Positions 18,420-26,991 of a stretch of DNA of 64,000 nt are shown here, piece by piece; the first letter of the stretch is position 1, and each line of letters opens with the position of its first letter. The position numbers and the translations under genes are program-made. Below the pieces are notes generated by a model. That model worked only from the letters and a program-made list of their open reading frames with translations. It ran no database searches and had not been told where the DNA came from. The stretch lies in contig NZ_CP020694.1 in NCBI RefSeq assembly GCF_003611275.1, positions 2,294,001 through 2,358,000 of the forward strand, in the 5' to 3' direction. Source of the stretch: Sulfitobacter sp. D7 (GTDB lineage Bacteria > Pseudomonadota > Alphaproteobacteria > Rhodobacterales > Rhodobacteraceae).

Positions 18420-18873
18420 CGCGGCACCCCAGACAGAAAGCATGGCGGCCTATACCTACCGCCGCCATGCCCGCAGCCGGACGGCCCTGCTGGTGTTGCC
18501 CGCGATCTGGGCGGCCCTCGGCGCGGGGTGGCTCTGGCTTGATGCTTCGGGCTGGCTTGTGGGGCTGCTGGGGCTCTTCACCCTGCCTGCGCTTTGGGAG
18601 CTTTTTACCAATCCGAGCAGCGGCTTGACGCTAGACACCGACAATCTGTCATGGGTCACCGGCAAGCGTGACGCGAAAATAGCACTGGCGCAGATCGACC
18701 GCGTGCGGCTTGATACTCGGCTTGATATGTCGGTCCGCGCCACAGTCATTCTAAAGACGGGCCGCAAGATCAAACTGCCCTTCGAGGCCACCCCACCGCA
18801 CCGCGCACTGGAAACCGCGCTACATGCGCGCGGCATCACCACAGAGCGGCACCACTTCACGCTGATCCAATGA
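18412..18873 (+). CDS. Two-helix membrane protein, unknown
   Basis: Up to 153 residues. Two adjacent hydrophobic segments (about residues 24-45 and 47-64 from the GTG start) precede a soluble beta-rich part with WVTGKRDAKIALAQIDRVRL, which resembles bacterial PH-like domains, but I do not assign a family. The GTG at 18412 overlaps the pepN stop; an ATG at 18442 is an alternative, and neither has a strong ribosome-binding site. It is probably cotranscribed with pepN. Confidence 0.65.
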   Translation: MPDAAPQTESMAAYTYRRHARSRTALLVLPAIWAALGAGWLWLDASGWLVGLLGLFTLPALWELFTNPSSGLTLDTDNLSWVTGKRDAKIALAQIDRVRLDTRLDMSVRATVILKTGRKIKLPFEATPPHRALETALHARGITTERHHFTLIQ

Positions 18874-18874
18874 T

Positions 18875-19636
18875 TTACGGACGGCTGCGGGGCCGTGTCG
18901 CGTTCAACGGTTTGCAATAGGACTGCTGCCGAAGCCAGCGAGACATATCCGCCCGTTTGGACGCACTGCGCATCGGCCCCCAATCGGCCCCGACACCGCG
19001 CTTGCCGTTTCCGGCAATCACCCCGTCCCGCGGCACCGTCGTCGCCATGATCCGCACGGCACAGCTGAGATTCGCCGCCCCGTTCTTGAGCGCATCACCG
19101 CTGCCGACGTTACACTTATAGCCGCGCGCCGTGCCAGGCAGGATTTGCAACAGCCCATACCACCGACCGCCCCCACCCACGGCCCAAGACCGATAGGTGC
19201 TTTCATGTTTCGCCAGCGTCGACATAAAGCCGACCCAAAAGGCGCGCCGCTGGCTCTCGGATGCGTTCGGATAGGCCGGGCACCAGCTTTCGATATCGGC
19301 AGGCACCATATCGACCAAAGGCTTGCCATGCGACTTGAGCGCCGAAATAGCGGCCCGCGTCCAAAGCGAATGCCCCCGCATATGTTGCCAGCGCGTGCGC
19401 GGCAGATTGCCCGGGCGCGCAGGCGGGCGCAGCGTTGTGGTGAACGGCGCGGTTTCAAGCGCGGGCGGTTCCTCGTCAGCCTCCACCGCATCGGGGAAAG
19501 ACAAAGAGGTCGCGGCGGTCTGCACCACGTTATCCACCTCCACCACAGGGGCGGGCTGTTTGGGAAGCTCGGCCCAAAGCAATGTGGGGCTTGTGCAGAG
19601 CAGCAGGGCAATCATGGCAGGTCTCATGGCGCGCAT
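18875..19636 (-). CDS. Transglycosylase SLT-domain protein, exported
   Basis: A 253-residue protein with a signal peptide (about 1-22, ending LLWA), a Pro/Glu-rich linker to about residue 85, and a C-terminal lysozyme-like SLT domain. The likely catalytic Glu is in LAKHESTYRSW (near residue 146) and the following GLLQILPGTARGYKC matches the family block GLMQI. The domain would cut peptidoglycan in the periplasm. Four cysteines in the domain suggest disulfides. The ATG at 19636 has GGGGCGG 5 nt upstream. It ends 1 nt past the end of the plus-strand gene before it, so the two genes converge. Confidence 0.75.
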   Translation of the reverse strand: MRAMRPAMIALLLCTSPTLLWAELPKQPAPVVEVDNVVQTAATSLSFPDAVEADEEPPALETAPFTTTLRPPARPGNLPRTRWQHMRGHSLWTRAAISALKSHGKPLVDMVPADIESWCPAYPNASESQRRAFWVGFMSTLAKHESTYRSWAVGGGGRWYGLLQILPGTARGYKCNVGSGDALKNGAANLSCAVRIMATTVPRDGVIAGNGKRGVGADWGPMRSASKRADMSRWLRQQSYCKPLNATRPRSRP

Positions 19637-19868
19637 AAGACCGCCCCAAAGCGCGGTTGGCAAGCATGACGGCCCCGCAGGATCGGCAGATTTCCTCTGA
19701 TCGGGAAACAGCGCGCCGCCCAGATGCCAGATTGTGGCCTGTGGTTACGCTTTCATGCCCGCCCCCGCTGCAGAATTTTCCCGAAAGCTCCGCACCCCGG
19801 ACACGGTTCCGCCCCATTGCCCGGTCAAACCTAAATCATCGATAAATAGCAGGCAGGACCGGCCCCAG

Positions 19869-21143
19869 ATGAAGAAACTCTCGCATATGATCCCGTCCGC
19901 CTTGCAGGGGTTCTTTGGCAAACCCGCGCCCCAAGCGCCCGAGCTTGAACCGCTGGAAATGCCGCTGCTGCGCCGCCGTGCGCCGCGCGACGCCTTGCTG
20001 CGCATTTCCTGCCCCGACCCCACCGCCGAAGAGATGCAGCGCGACCGCCACCAATACCGCGCGCAATGGCTGGTGCGCCAAGAACGCTGGGATGAGATGG
20101 CAACCCTGCTGCATGACGCCGATATGCGCCGCGAAATGACACCAGGTGCCATGCCGGTGGCCGAACTGATGGCCTTTGGCGCGCGGGCGGATGTGATTCT
20201 TGCTGCCGAACATGCGCTCTATGACGGCAAACCGGCCAGCGACGCGCCGCTGATGGCCGGGATCGAAGCCTTGGAACATGTGCTCGCCGACCATGCCGAA
20301 AGCCCCGTGATTGCGGCCATCGTGGCCCAAGCGCATATGGACATCGGCTGGGCTTGGCGCGGGACGGGCTGGGACAGCGACGTGCCCGCCCGCAACCACG
20401 CGGCCTTTGCGGCGCATTTTGAACGCGCGGAGCAAATCCTCGCGCCATTCGACAAGGACACAGCCGCCTCGCCCCTGCTCGCGGCGACGCACTGTGCCCT
20501 ACTGGGGGGAACCGGCGGTGACGCCCGCGCCGTGGCCGACCGCTACGCCCGGCTCATCGACCTGAACCCCGAAAACCCGCGCCCCATGCGGGCCATGGGC
20601 AACCACCTTCTGCCGCGGTGGCATGGCTCATATGACCAATTGGAACTCGAGGCCCGTCGCACTGCCGCGCGGACCGAAGAGACATGGGGCGCGGGCGGTT
20701 ATACATGGGTGCAATTCGATGCGATCAGCTGCGATGCGCGGGCCTGTGCCAATCTTGATGTACCGTTTTTCATCGAAGGGCTGCGCGATATCCTCGCGCG
20801 TCGCCCCGATCCGCACACCGCCAACCTATTGGCCGCCTATTGTGCCAGCGCCATCGGTCAGGCCACCCCGTCCGAAGATGCCGCAGGGGCCGTGCGCGCC
20901 GAGATCGCCGATTGCGCGCGTTGGATCGTGCGGGACCATATGACGGAACTGCACCCGCTGCTATGGGCCCATGCTGCACGCGGCTTCGACAACAACCTGC
21001 GCGTCCGCTCCGCCCGGCGCTTTGCCGCCTCGGGCCGGGATGAGGCGATGCGCATCATCACCGGCCTGTTCCAAGGCGAGATCGAAGCGGGCAAACGGGT
21101 CATTTTCACCGAAGGCCGCCGCCAGATTGCCATGCCGGGCTAG
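19869..21143 (+). CDS. Conserved hypothetical protein, about 424 residues
   Basis: I do not recognise a named family. The protein is soluble, mostly helical, rich in Ala and Arg, with a hydrophobic-poor N-terminus and repeated helix pairs (for example QWLVRQERWDEMATLLHDAD and ARYARLIDLNPENPRPMRAMG), which resembles tetratricopeptide-like solenoids. The ATG at 19869 follows a CAGGACCGGCC stretch; an in-frame start at 19734 would add 45 atypical residues. It lies 70 nt before gatB on the same strand and could share its transcript. Confidence 0.7.
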   Translation: MKKLSHMIPSALQGFFGKPAPQAPELEPLEMPLLRRRAPRDALLRISCPDPTAEEMQRDRHQYRAQWLVRQERWDEMATLLHDADMRREMTPGAMPVAELMAFGARADVILAAEHALYDGKPASDAPLMAGIEALEHVLADHAESPVIAAIVAQAHMDIGWAWRGTGWDSDVPARNHAAFAAHFERAEQILAPFDKDTAASPLLAATHCALLGGTGGDARAVADRYARLIDLNPENPRPMRAMGNHLLPRWHGSYDQLELEARRTAARTEETWGAGGYTWVQFDAISCDARACANLDVPFFIEGLRDILARRPDPHTANLLAAYCASAIGQATPSEDAAGAVRAEIADCARWIVRDHMTELHPLLWAHAARGFDNNLRVRSARRFAASGRDEAMRIITGLFQGEIEAGKRVIFTEGRRQIAMPG

Positions 21144-21213
21144 CCTGCCTCTTGAAGCGCGTGGTGCGCTCCAGTATGACCGGCCAAGTTCCAATTGACC
21201 GAAGGCGGCCGCG

Positions 21214-22728
21214 ATGCTTGATCTGAGTTACGACACCCCGAAACCGCGCGTGATTGCCGGTGCCAAACATGACTGGGAACTGGTCATCGGGATGGAGGTG
21301 CACGCGCAGGTCGCGTCGAACGCGAAACTCTTCTCCGGCGCCTCGACCAAATTCGGCGCGGAGCCCAACAGCAATGTGGCCTTCGTCGATGCCGCGATGC
21401 CCGGCATGCTGCCGGTGATCAACGAATATTGCGTCGAACAGGCCGTGCGCACCGGGCTGGGCCTCAAGGCCGAGATCAACCTGAAGTCCGCCTTCGACCG
21501 CAAGAACTACTTCTACCCCGACTTGCCGCAGGGATATCAGATCAGCCAGCTTTATGAGCCCATCGTGGGCGAAGGCGAAGTGCTGGTCGAGATTGGCGAC
21601 GGCACCGCGCGGCTCGTGCGGATCGAGCGCATCCACATGGAACAGGACGCGGGCAAGTCGATCCACGATATGGACCCGAATATGTCTTTCGTCGATCTCA
21701 ACCGTACCGGCGTCTGCCTGATGGAGATCGTCTCGCGCCCCGACATTCGCGGCCCCGAAGAGGCCGCCGCCTACCTTGGCAAACTGCGCCAAATCCTGCG
21801 CTATCTGGGCACCTGCAACGGCGACATGCAGTCCGGCGCGATGCGTGCTGACGTGAACGTGTCGATCTGCCGCGTGGGCCAGTACGAGAAGTACCAAGAG
21901 ACACAGGATTTCAGCCATCTGGGCACCCGCTGCGAGATCAAGAACATGAACTCCATGCGCTTTATCCAGCAGGCCATCGAAGTCGAAGCCAAACGCCAGA
22001 TCGCGATTGTCGAAGCCGGTGGCGAAGTGGTGCAGGAAACGCGCCTTTTCGACCCAGACAAGCAAGAAACCCGCTCCATGCGCTCCAAAGAAGAGGCGCA
22101 TGACTACCGCTATTTCCCCGACCCCGATCTGCTGCCGCTTGAGATTGAGCAGGCATGGGTGGACGAGATTGCCGCAAACCTGCCGGAACTGCCGGACCAA
22201 AAGAAAGCGCGTTTCATCGGTGACTTTGGCCTGAGCGACTATGACGCTTCCGTGCTGACCGCCGATCTCGACAGCGCGGGCTACTTTGAGGCCGTGGCGC
22301 AGGGGCGCGATGGCAAGATGGCGGCGAACTGGGTGATCAACGAACTCTTCGGGCGTCTCAAGAAAGACGACAAGGGCATCACCGAAAGCCCGGTCACCCC
22401 GGCGCAGCTTGGCAGCATCGTCGATCTAATCGCGTCAGATGCGATTTCCGGCAAGATCGCCAAGGAAGTCTTTGAAATCACCTACACAACTGGCCGCGAC
22501 CCGGCAGAGATCGTGGAGACTGAGGGCCTCAAGCAGGTCACAGACACCGGGGCGATTGAAACCGCTGTAGATGAAATCATCGCCGCCAACCCCGATCAAG
22601 TCGCCAAGGCGCAGCAGAACCCGAAACTTGCGGGTTGGTTCGTTGGTCAGGTGATGAAAGCCACGGGCGGCAAGGCCAACCCCAAGGCCGTCAACGAAAT
22701 CGTGTCGCGCAAGCTCGCCCAGCAATGA
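21214..22728 (+). CDS. gatB: Asp-tRNA(Asn)/Glu-tRNA(Gln) amidotransferase subunit B
   Basis: Subunit of GatCAB, which converts mischarged Glu-tRNA(Gln) and Asp-tRNA(Asn) to the correct aminoacyl-tRNA. Length is 504 residues. The N-terminal [32 protein letters not shown] near 92, and [13 protein letters not shown] near 295 are family hallmarks of the kinase-like cradle. The C-terminal YqeY-like tail domain (about 355-504) ends [11 protein letters not shown]. gatA and gatC are not in the window, common in alphaproteobacteria. The stop overlaps the next ATG (ATGA). Confidence 0.98.
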   Translation: MLDLSYDTPKPRVIAGAKHDWELVIGMEVHAQVASNAKLFSGASTKFGAEPNSNVAFVDAAMPGMLPVINEYCVEQAVRTGLGLKAEINLKSAFDRKNYFYPDLPQGYQISQLYEPIVGEGEVLVEIGDGTARLVRIERIHMEQDAGKSIHDMDPNMSFVDLNRTGVCLMEIVSRPDIRGPEEAAAYLGKLRQILRYLGTCNGDMQSGAMRADVNVSICRVGQYEKYQETQDFSHLGTRCEIKNMNSMRFIQQAIEVEAKRQIAIVEAGGEVVQETRLFDPDKQETRSMRSKEEAHDYRYFPDPDLLPLEIEQAWVDEIAANLPELPDQKKARFIGDFGLSDYDASVLTADLDSAGYFEAVAQGRDGKMAANWVINELFGRLKKDDKGITESPVTPAQLGSIVDLIASDAISGKIAKEVFEITYTTGRDPAEIVETEGLKQVTDTGAIETAVDEIIAANPDQVAKAQQNPKLAGWFVGQVMKATGGKANPKAVNEIVSRKLAQQ

Positions 22729-23210
22729 GCGAGACCCCGGCCCCCTTCCGTTCGAGCGAGATGAAGGTTCTCCCCGAATGGATTGATTTCAATGGTCATT
22801 TGAACATGGCCTATTACAACGTCCTGTTCGATCAGGGCGTTGACCAAGCCTATGGCGACATTGGGCTGGGGCCGGAGTATCAACGCACGGGCTGCACCAC
22901 CTATGTGGCCGAATTCCACGTCTGCTACCTGCGCGAATTGCATGAGGGTGACCGCGTCTACACCACCTTCCAATTGCTCGACCATGACGAGAAACGGTTT
23001 CACAGCTTTCAAGAGCTGTGGCACGTCGACGGTTGGCTCGCCGCCACCGCCGAAGGGTTAACGCTGCATGTGGACCAATCCGGCCCGCGTGTCGCCCCGA
23101 TGCCGCAGCATATCCTGACACGTCTTGACGCGATGCGCCGCAGCCATGCCAAATTGCCCACACCGGCGCGGGCCGGTCGCCGCATCGGCATCCGCCGCAA
23201 ATCCGCCTGA
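22725..23210 (+). CDS. Hotdog-fold acyl-CoA thioesterase
   Basis: A 161-residue 4HBT-type protein. The active-site block reads [14 protein letters not shown] (about residues 17-30) with the Asp and His of the family, followed by a typical beta strand [16 protein letters not shown]. The substrate is not readable; relatives hydrolyse short acyl-CoAs or aid carnitine metabolism. It overlaps gatB by 4 nt (ATGA), which couples translation, although the functions are unrelated. The basic C-terminal tail is probably disordered. Confidence 0.82.
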   Translation: MSETPAPFRSSEMKVLPEWIDFNGHLNMAYYNVLFDQGVDQAYGDIGLGPEYQRTGCTTYVAEFHVCYLRELHEGDRVYTTFQLLDHDEKRFHSFQELWHVDGWLAATAEGLTLHVDQSGPRVAPMPQHILTRLDAMRRSHAKLPTPARAGRRIGIRRKSA

Positions 23211-23255
23211 AACTCACCTGACGCGGCTCATGTCGCCAACCCAGCCGAGGCCCCT

Positions 23256-23765
23256 ATGCGCTACGAATACAAGATCCTTCCCGCCCCCACCAAAGGGCAG
23301 AAAGCCAAAGGTCTGAAAGCCCCCGAAGCGCGCTTTGCCAATACGTTGGAAGAGTGCCTGAACGAACAGGCCGCCGAGGGCTGGGAGTACCAGCGGGCCG
23401 AGACATTGCCCTCGCAAGAACGCTCTGGCCTGACCTCGACCACCACCGAGTGGCGCAATGTGCTGGTGTTCCGCCGCTTGGCCAGCGCGAGCAGCCAGCC
23501 AGAGGACGGCGATCTGCTGCCCCCCGCCGCTGCAACGCCTGCATTGTCCGCCACGATTGAGGGCGACGAGACGGCGCTTCAGGCCGATGCGCCTGCCTCT
23601 ATCACGCCCGACGACGACGCCCCTACAAAGGTGGAGCCCGCCAAAGAGGAACCCGCCAAGCTGGCAACGCCACCTGCGTTCCTCTCCGGCACCGCGACAG
23701 AGCAAGCGCCGGACGTTTCTTCGCCGGAAAAACCCGACGAAACCGACGATAAGTCAAAGCCCTAA
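23256..23765 (+). CDS. DUF4177-like protein with acidic tail
   Basis: A 169-residue protein. Residues 1-77 form the DUF4177-like domain (MRYEYKILPAP, KAPEARFANTLEECLNEQAAEGWEYQRAE, WRNVLVFRR). The rest is a Pro/Ala/Glu/Asp-rich disordered tail. DUF4177 has no established function. CGAGG lies upstream of the ATG. It lies in the same direction as gatB and the thioesterase, and runs toward the opposite-strand bolA gene with 9 nt between the ends. Confidence 0.75.
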   Translation: MRYEYKILPAPTKGQKAKGLKAPEARFANTLEECLNEQAAEGWEYQRAETLPSQERSGLTSTTTEWRNVLVFRRLASASSQPEDGDLLPPAAATPALSATIEGDETALQADAPASITPDDDAPTKVEPAKEEPAKLATPPAFLSGTATEQAPDVSSPEKPDETDDKSKP

Positions 23766-23774
23766 ACGCGGGCC

Positions 23775-24032
23775 TTATTCGTCCAGATCAAGCGCCAGCG
23801 CATGAATGCGCCCCATCAGATCCGGCCCCAAGGCACTGTGCACCGCGCGGTGCCGCGCCAGCCGGTTCTGACCCTTGAAACGCTCTGAGCGGATGCGCAC
23901 GTTGAAGTGGCTTTCGCCCCCTTCTTGAAACCCGGCGTGACCGCGATGGCTTTCGCTGTCATCTACCACATCCAATTCTCGCGGCGCAAAAGCGGCTTCC
24001 AGCCGGTCTGAAATCTCTTGTGTTGTCGACAT
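23775..24032 (-). CDS. BolA family protein
   Basis: An 85-residue single-domain BolA protein. The helix-strand pattern and the SHFNVRIRSERFKGQNRLARHRAVHS region (about 39-64) match the family, including the invariant His that with monothiol glutaredoxins binds iron-sulfur clusters. HRGHAGFQEGG precedes it. The ATG at 24032 has GAGG 7 nt upstream; an upstream in-frame ATG would add eight residues and includes that site. It is divergent from the J-domain gene, with a 77-nt gap. A role in Fe-S handling or stress morphology is known for the family. Confidence 0.92.
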   Translation of the reverse strand: MSTTQEISDRLEAAFAPRELDVVDDSESHRGHAGFQEGGESHFNVRIRSERFKGQNRLARHRAVHSALGPDLMGRIHALALDLDE

Positions 24033-24109
24033 ATTTTTTACCTCGGCCCCCTTCAATCCTGCGACGCAGGGTATATGGTGACCGGCCTGAGTCGGAAAGG
24101 TCTATCCAC

Positions 24110-24736
24110 ATGCCAAAAGCTGATCCCTTCGGATTCGACATGTCCGTGTCGTCCTCCAAAAAGAAAAACCCCCGCGGCCGCCGCGGCATGTCCGGCGCGT
24201 CGGAAACCTCGACCCGGATTTGCGACCATGAGGGCTGCGACGAGCCGGGCAAGTTCCGCGCGCCCAAGGCCCCCGATGTGCTCGATGATTACTTCTGGTT
24301 CTGCCAGCAACACGTCCGCGAATACAACGCGAAGTGGAGCTTCTTTGACGGCACCACCGAAGCCGAGTTGAACGCTCAGATGTCCAAGGACAAGGTCTGG
24401 GAACGCGCCACCAAGCCGCTCGGCGACCCCGAGCAGCGTGCATGGGCCCGCCTCGGCATCGAAGACCCGCATCAGGTTTTGGGCAAGAACGCGACCCAGA
24501 ACCCCGGCAAGGGCCAGCAAGCGGGCCGCCGCCTGCCCCCGACCGAGCGCCGCGCGATCGAGATTCTCGAAGCCAAGGACACATGGACCAAACCCGAGGT
24601 CCGCAAAGCCTACAAAGCGCTGATCAAAGTACTGCACCCCGATATGAACGGCGGCGACCGCAGTCAGGAAGAGCAGTTGCAGCTGGTCGTCTGGGCATGG
24701 GATCAAATCAAGGGCAGCCGCAACTTCAAGGACTGA
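24110..24736 (+). CDS. J-domain (DnaJ) protein with putative zinc site
   Basis: A 208-residue protein with a C-terminal J domain (about 147-208). The HPD motif is at 176-178 in VLHPDMNGGD, so it can stimulate an Hsp70 ATPase. The N-terminal part carries C38-x4-C43 and C65-x2-H68, spaced like a small zinc site, before a Trp-rich segment. This layout occurs in alphaproteobacteria just upstream of cobS. GGAAAGG lies 9 nt before the ATG. Orientation and closeness to cobS suggest cotranscription, with a 130-nt gap and a hairpin between. Confidence 0.85.
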   Translation: MPKADPFGFDMSVSSSKKKNPRGRRGMSGASETSTRICDHEGCDEPGKFRAPKAPDVLDDYFWFCQQHVREYNAKWSFFDGTTEAELNAQMSKDKVWERATKPLGDPEQRAWARLGIEDPHQVLGKNATQNPGKGQQAGRRLPPTERRAIEILEAKDTWTKPEVRKAYKALIKVLHPDMNGGDRSQEEQLQLVVWAWDQIKGSRNFKD

Positions 24737-24741
24737 TCCCA

Positions 24742-24763
24742 CAACCGGACCAGCGGCCGGTTG
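24742..24763 (+). terminator. Weak hairpin between J-domain gene and cobS
   Basis: A 7-bp perfect stem (CAACCGG / CCGGTTG) 5 nt after the stop codon, with no U-run. It may only partly stop transcription. Confidence 0.35.
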
Positions 24764-24866
24764 CGGATAATGCCAGTTGCCCCTTCCCCTTGCGGATATG
24801 CACGATATGTTGCACCAGATACGCGCGCGGCCCCGACCGCGCGCCTAAGGAAAAGGATGACGAGCG

Positions 24867-25853
24867 ATGGCCGACGGTGCACTGGAACACGACATGAAAC
24901 CCACCGAAGAACTCTCGGTGCGCGATGTCTTTGGCATCGACACCGATATGGTCGTCAAAGGCTTCCCGCAGCGCACCAGCCGCGTGCCGGACATCGACAG
25001 CACCTATAAGTTTGATCCTGACACCACGTTGGCGATCCTCGCAGGGTTCACACACAACCGCCGCGTCATGATCCAAGGCTACCACGGCACTGGCAAATCG
25101 ACCCATATCGAACAGGTCGCCGCGCTGCTGAACTGGCCCACCGTGCGCGTCAACCTCGACAGTCACATCAGCCGGATCGACCTGATCGGCAAGGACGCGA
25201 TCAAACTGCGCGACGGCAAGCAGGTCACCGAATTTCACGAGGGCATCCTGCCTTGGGCGCTGCGCAACCCGACCGCCATCGTCTTTGACGAATATGACGC
25301 GGGCCGCGCCGATGTGATGTTCGTGATCCAGCGCGTGCTTGAGCATGACGGCAAGCTGACGCTGATGGACCAGAACGAGATCATCACTCCGCACCCCTAT
25401 TTCCGCCTCTTTGCCACGGCCAACACCGTGGGATTGGGCGATACCACCGGGCTTTATCACGGCACCCAGCAGATCAACCAAGCGCAGATGGACCGTTGGT
25501 CGCTCGTGGCCACGCTGAACTACCTCAGCATCGACGCCGAGACCGCCATCGTGCTGGCCAAAAACCCGCATTACAATACCGAGAAGGGCCGCAAGACCCT
25601 CAAGCAGATGGTGACTGTGGCGGACCTCACGCGGACCGCCTTCATGAACGGCGAACTGTCCACCGTGATGTCGCCCCGTACCGTGATCGCATGGGCCCAG
25701 AACGCTGAAATTTTCCGCAATGTCGGCTATGCTTTCCGGCTGTCCTTCCTCAACAAATGCGATGAGTTGGAGCGCCAGACCGTGGCCGAGTTCTACCAGC
25801 GTCTGTTTGACGAGGAACTGCCCGAAAGCGCGGCCAGCCTCAGCTTGGGCTAA
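24867..25853 (+). CDS. cobS: Aerobic cobaltochelatase subunit CobS
   Basis: AAA+ ATPase of 328 residues. With CobT and CobN it inserts cobalt into hydrogenobyrinic acid a,c-diamide in the aerobic B12 pathway. Walker A reads GYHGTGKST near residue 72, Walker B is IVFDEYDAG near 137, and sensor-type residues follow in [13 protein letters not shown]. Length is typical. cobT lies 1.1 kb downstream on the same strand, split from cobS by a minus-strand gene. A palindromic terminator follows cobS, so cobT needs its own promoter. Confidence 0.96.
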   Translation: MADGALEHDMKPTEELSVRDVFGIDTDMVVKGFPQRTSRVPDIDSTYKFDPDTTLAILAGFTHNRRVMIQGYHGTGKSTHIEQVAALLNWPTVRVNLDSHISRIDLIGKDAIKLRDGKQVTEFHEGILPWALRNPTAIVFDEYDAGRADVMFVIQRVLEHDGKLTLMDQNEIITPHPYFRLFATANTVGLGDTTGLYHGTQQINQAQMDRWSLVATLNYLSIDAETAIVLAKNPHYNTEKGRKTLKQMVTVADLTRTAFMNGELSTVMSPRTVIAWAQNAEIFRNVGYAFRLSFLNKCDELERQTVAEFYQRLFDEELPESAASLSLG

Positions 25854-25876
25854 GCCGTTTACACCACCAACCAAGA

Positions 25877-25908
25877 ATAAAGGGGCGCTGATATCAGCGC
25901 CCCTTTAT
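25877..25908. terminator. Bidirectional terminator between cobS and the PRC-barrel gene
   Basis: A near perfect palindrome: AAAGGGGCGCTGA pairs with TCAGCGCCCCTTT around TA, extended by AT pairs. T-rich arms on both sides let it act for both converging genes. Confidence 0.88.
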
Positions 25909-25930
25909 CGTTCAGGCTGTGGCCCCGTAC

Positions 25931-26776
25931 TTAGTTGACAGGTGCGGGCTCAGTGGTGACCGCGTTGGGGTCTTGCGGGGCAGCGTTTTCAAGCGCTTGC
26001 TGCTCGGCTTCCATATCCTGCGCGGTTTTAAAGGCCTCTGCGGCTTCAAGGTCGGTCTTCGTGGCCGAGGATACCAGACGCAGCGTGCCGCTTTCGTCAG
26101 TCATGGTCGACAGGCTGTCCATTTTCACGGCAACCCATTTTTCACCCATGCCGAGGAAACCACCGACACCGATCACGACACCTTCGACGGTGCCATCAAG
26201 ATTGACGATCAGGTCATCTACATCGCCGATCTTTTCACCTGCGTCGGAATAGACATTGCTGCCAATCAGGTCGTCGGCGAGGATCGTGTTCTCGCTTTGC
26301 ATGGTGATCTGACCTTCAACCGGCTTTGCAGGCTCTTCTGCCGGCGCCTCGGCGGTTTTGTCAGCGGGGGCGACGGTGTCGCCCAAGGGCTCCGTTGCCG
26401 GGGCCTCTGCCGTGTCTTCGGTCATCGGCTCAGTCGTGGCCGGTGCTTCGGCACTGTCAGTCGCGGCGTCCGTGTCAGGTGCCCCTGCGGTATCGGCCTC
26501 CTTATCGGCGTCAGCTTCAGGTGCTTCAGCCGTGTCGGCCTCCAATTCCGCTTCGCCTTCGGGCGCTTCGGCAGTGTCGGTTTCGGTTTCGGACTCTACC
26601 GCATCATCGCTGGCCGTGGCCTCGCTGCTCTGTGTCGCCTCATCGGTCTGAGGCGCTTCGGCAGTGGCTTCGTCTGATGCGGGTTTTGTCGCATCCTGTG
26701 CGGTGGCGGCCAAAGGCGCGGCCCCCAAAACTGCGATCATAGCCAGACGGCTCGCATGTTGCATAAAATTGGTCAT
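25931..26776 (-). CDS. Exported PRC-barrel protein with acidic repeat region
   Basis: A 281-residue protein. A signal peptide (about 1-26, ending AATA) is followed by about 130 residues of low-complexity Ala/Glu/Thr/Asp with repeated TAEAPE units. A PRC-barrel domain covers about residues 170-245 (ADDLIGSNVYSDAGEKIGDVDD), and the tail is acidic and Gln-rich. PRC barrels bind proteins or RNA; an exported one probably works in the periplasm or at the surface. TAGGAG lies 7 nt before the ATG. It is the lone minus-strand gene between cobS and cobT. Confidence 0.78.
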   Translation of the reverse strand: MTNFMQHASRLAMIAVLGAAPLAATAQDATKPASDEATAEAPQTDEATQSSEATASDDAVESETETDTAEAPEGEAELEADTAEAPEADADKEADTAGAPDTDAATDSAEAPATTEPMTEDTAEAPATEPLGDTVAPADKTAEAPAEEPAKPVEGQITMQSENTILADDLIGSNVYSDAGEKIGDVDDLIVNLDGTVEGVVIGVGGFLGMGEKWVAVKMDSLSTMTDESGTLRLVSSATKTDLEAAEAFKTAQDMEAEQQALENAAPQDPNAVTTEPAPVN

Positions 26777-26991
26777 TTCCTTACTCCTACTTGCTGAGAC
26801 GCGTTGCTGCCAGGGTTCAGAGAGGCACTGGTGCGTCGACTGCTGGGGAAATGCCGATCTGCGGGTGGGGGTTCCCGCTCAGCGGGTGCTATGGGCGGAA
26901 ACTGGCGTATTGATCCGCGCGCCCCTGCCCCTTTGACCCTTCCGCGAAAACCTGCCAAACCTCATGTCGAAGCTGACAGAGGCATGGGCTC

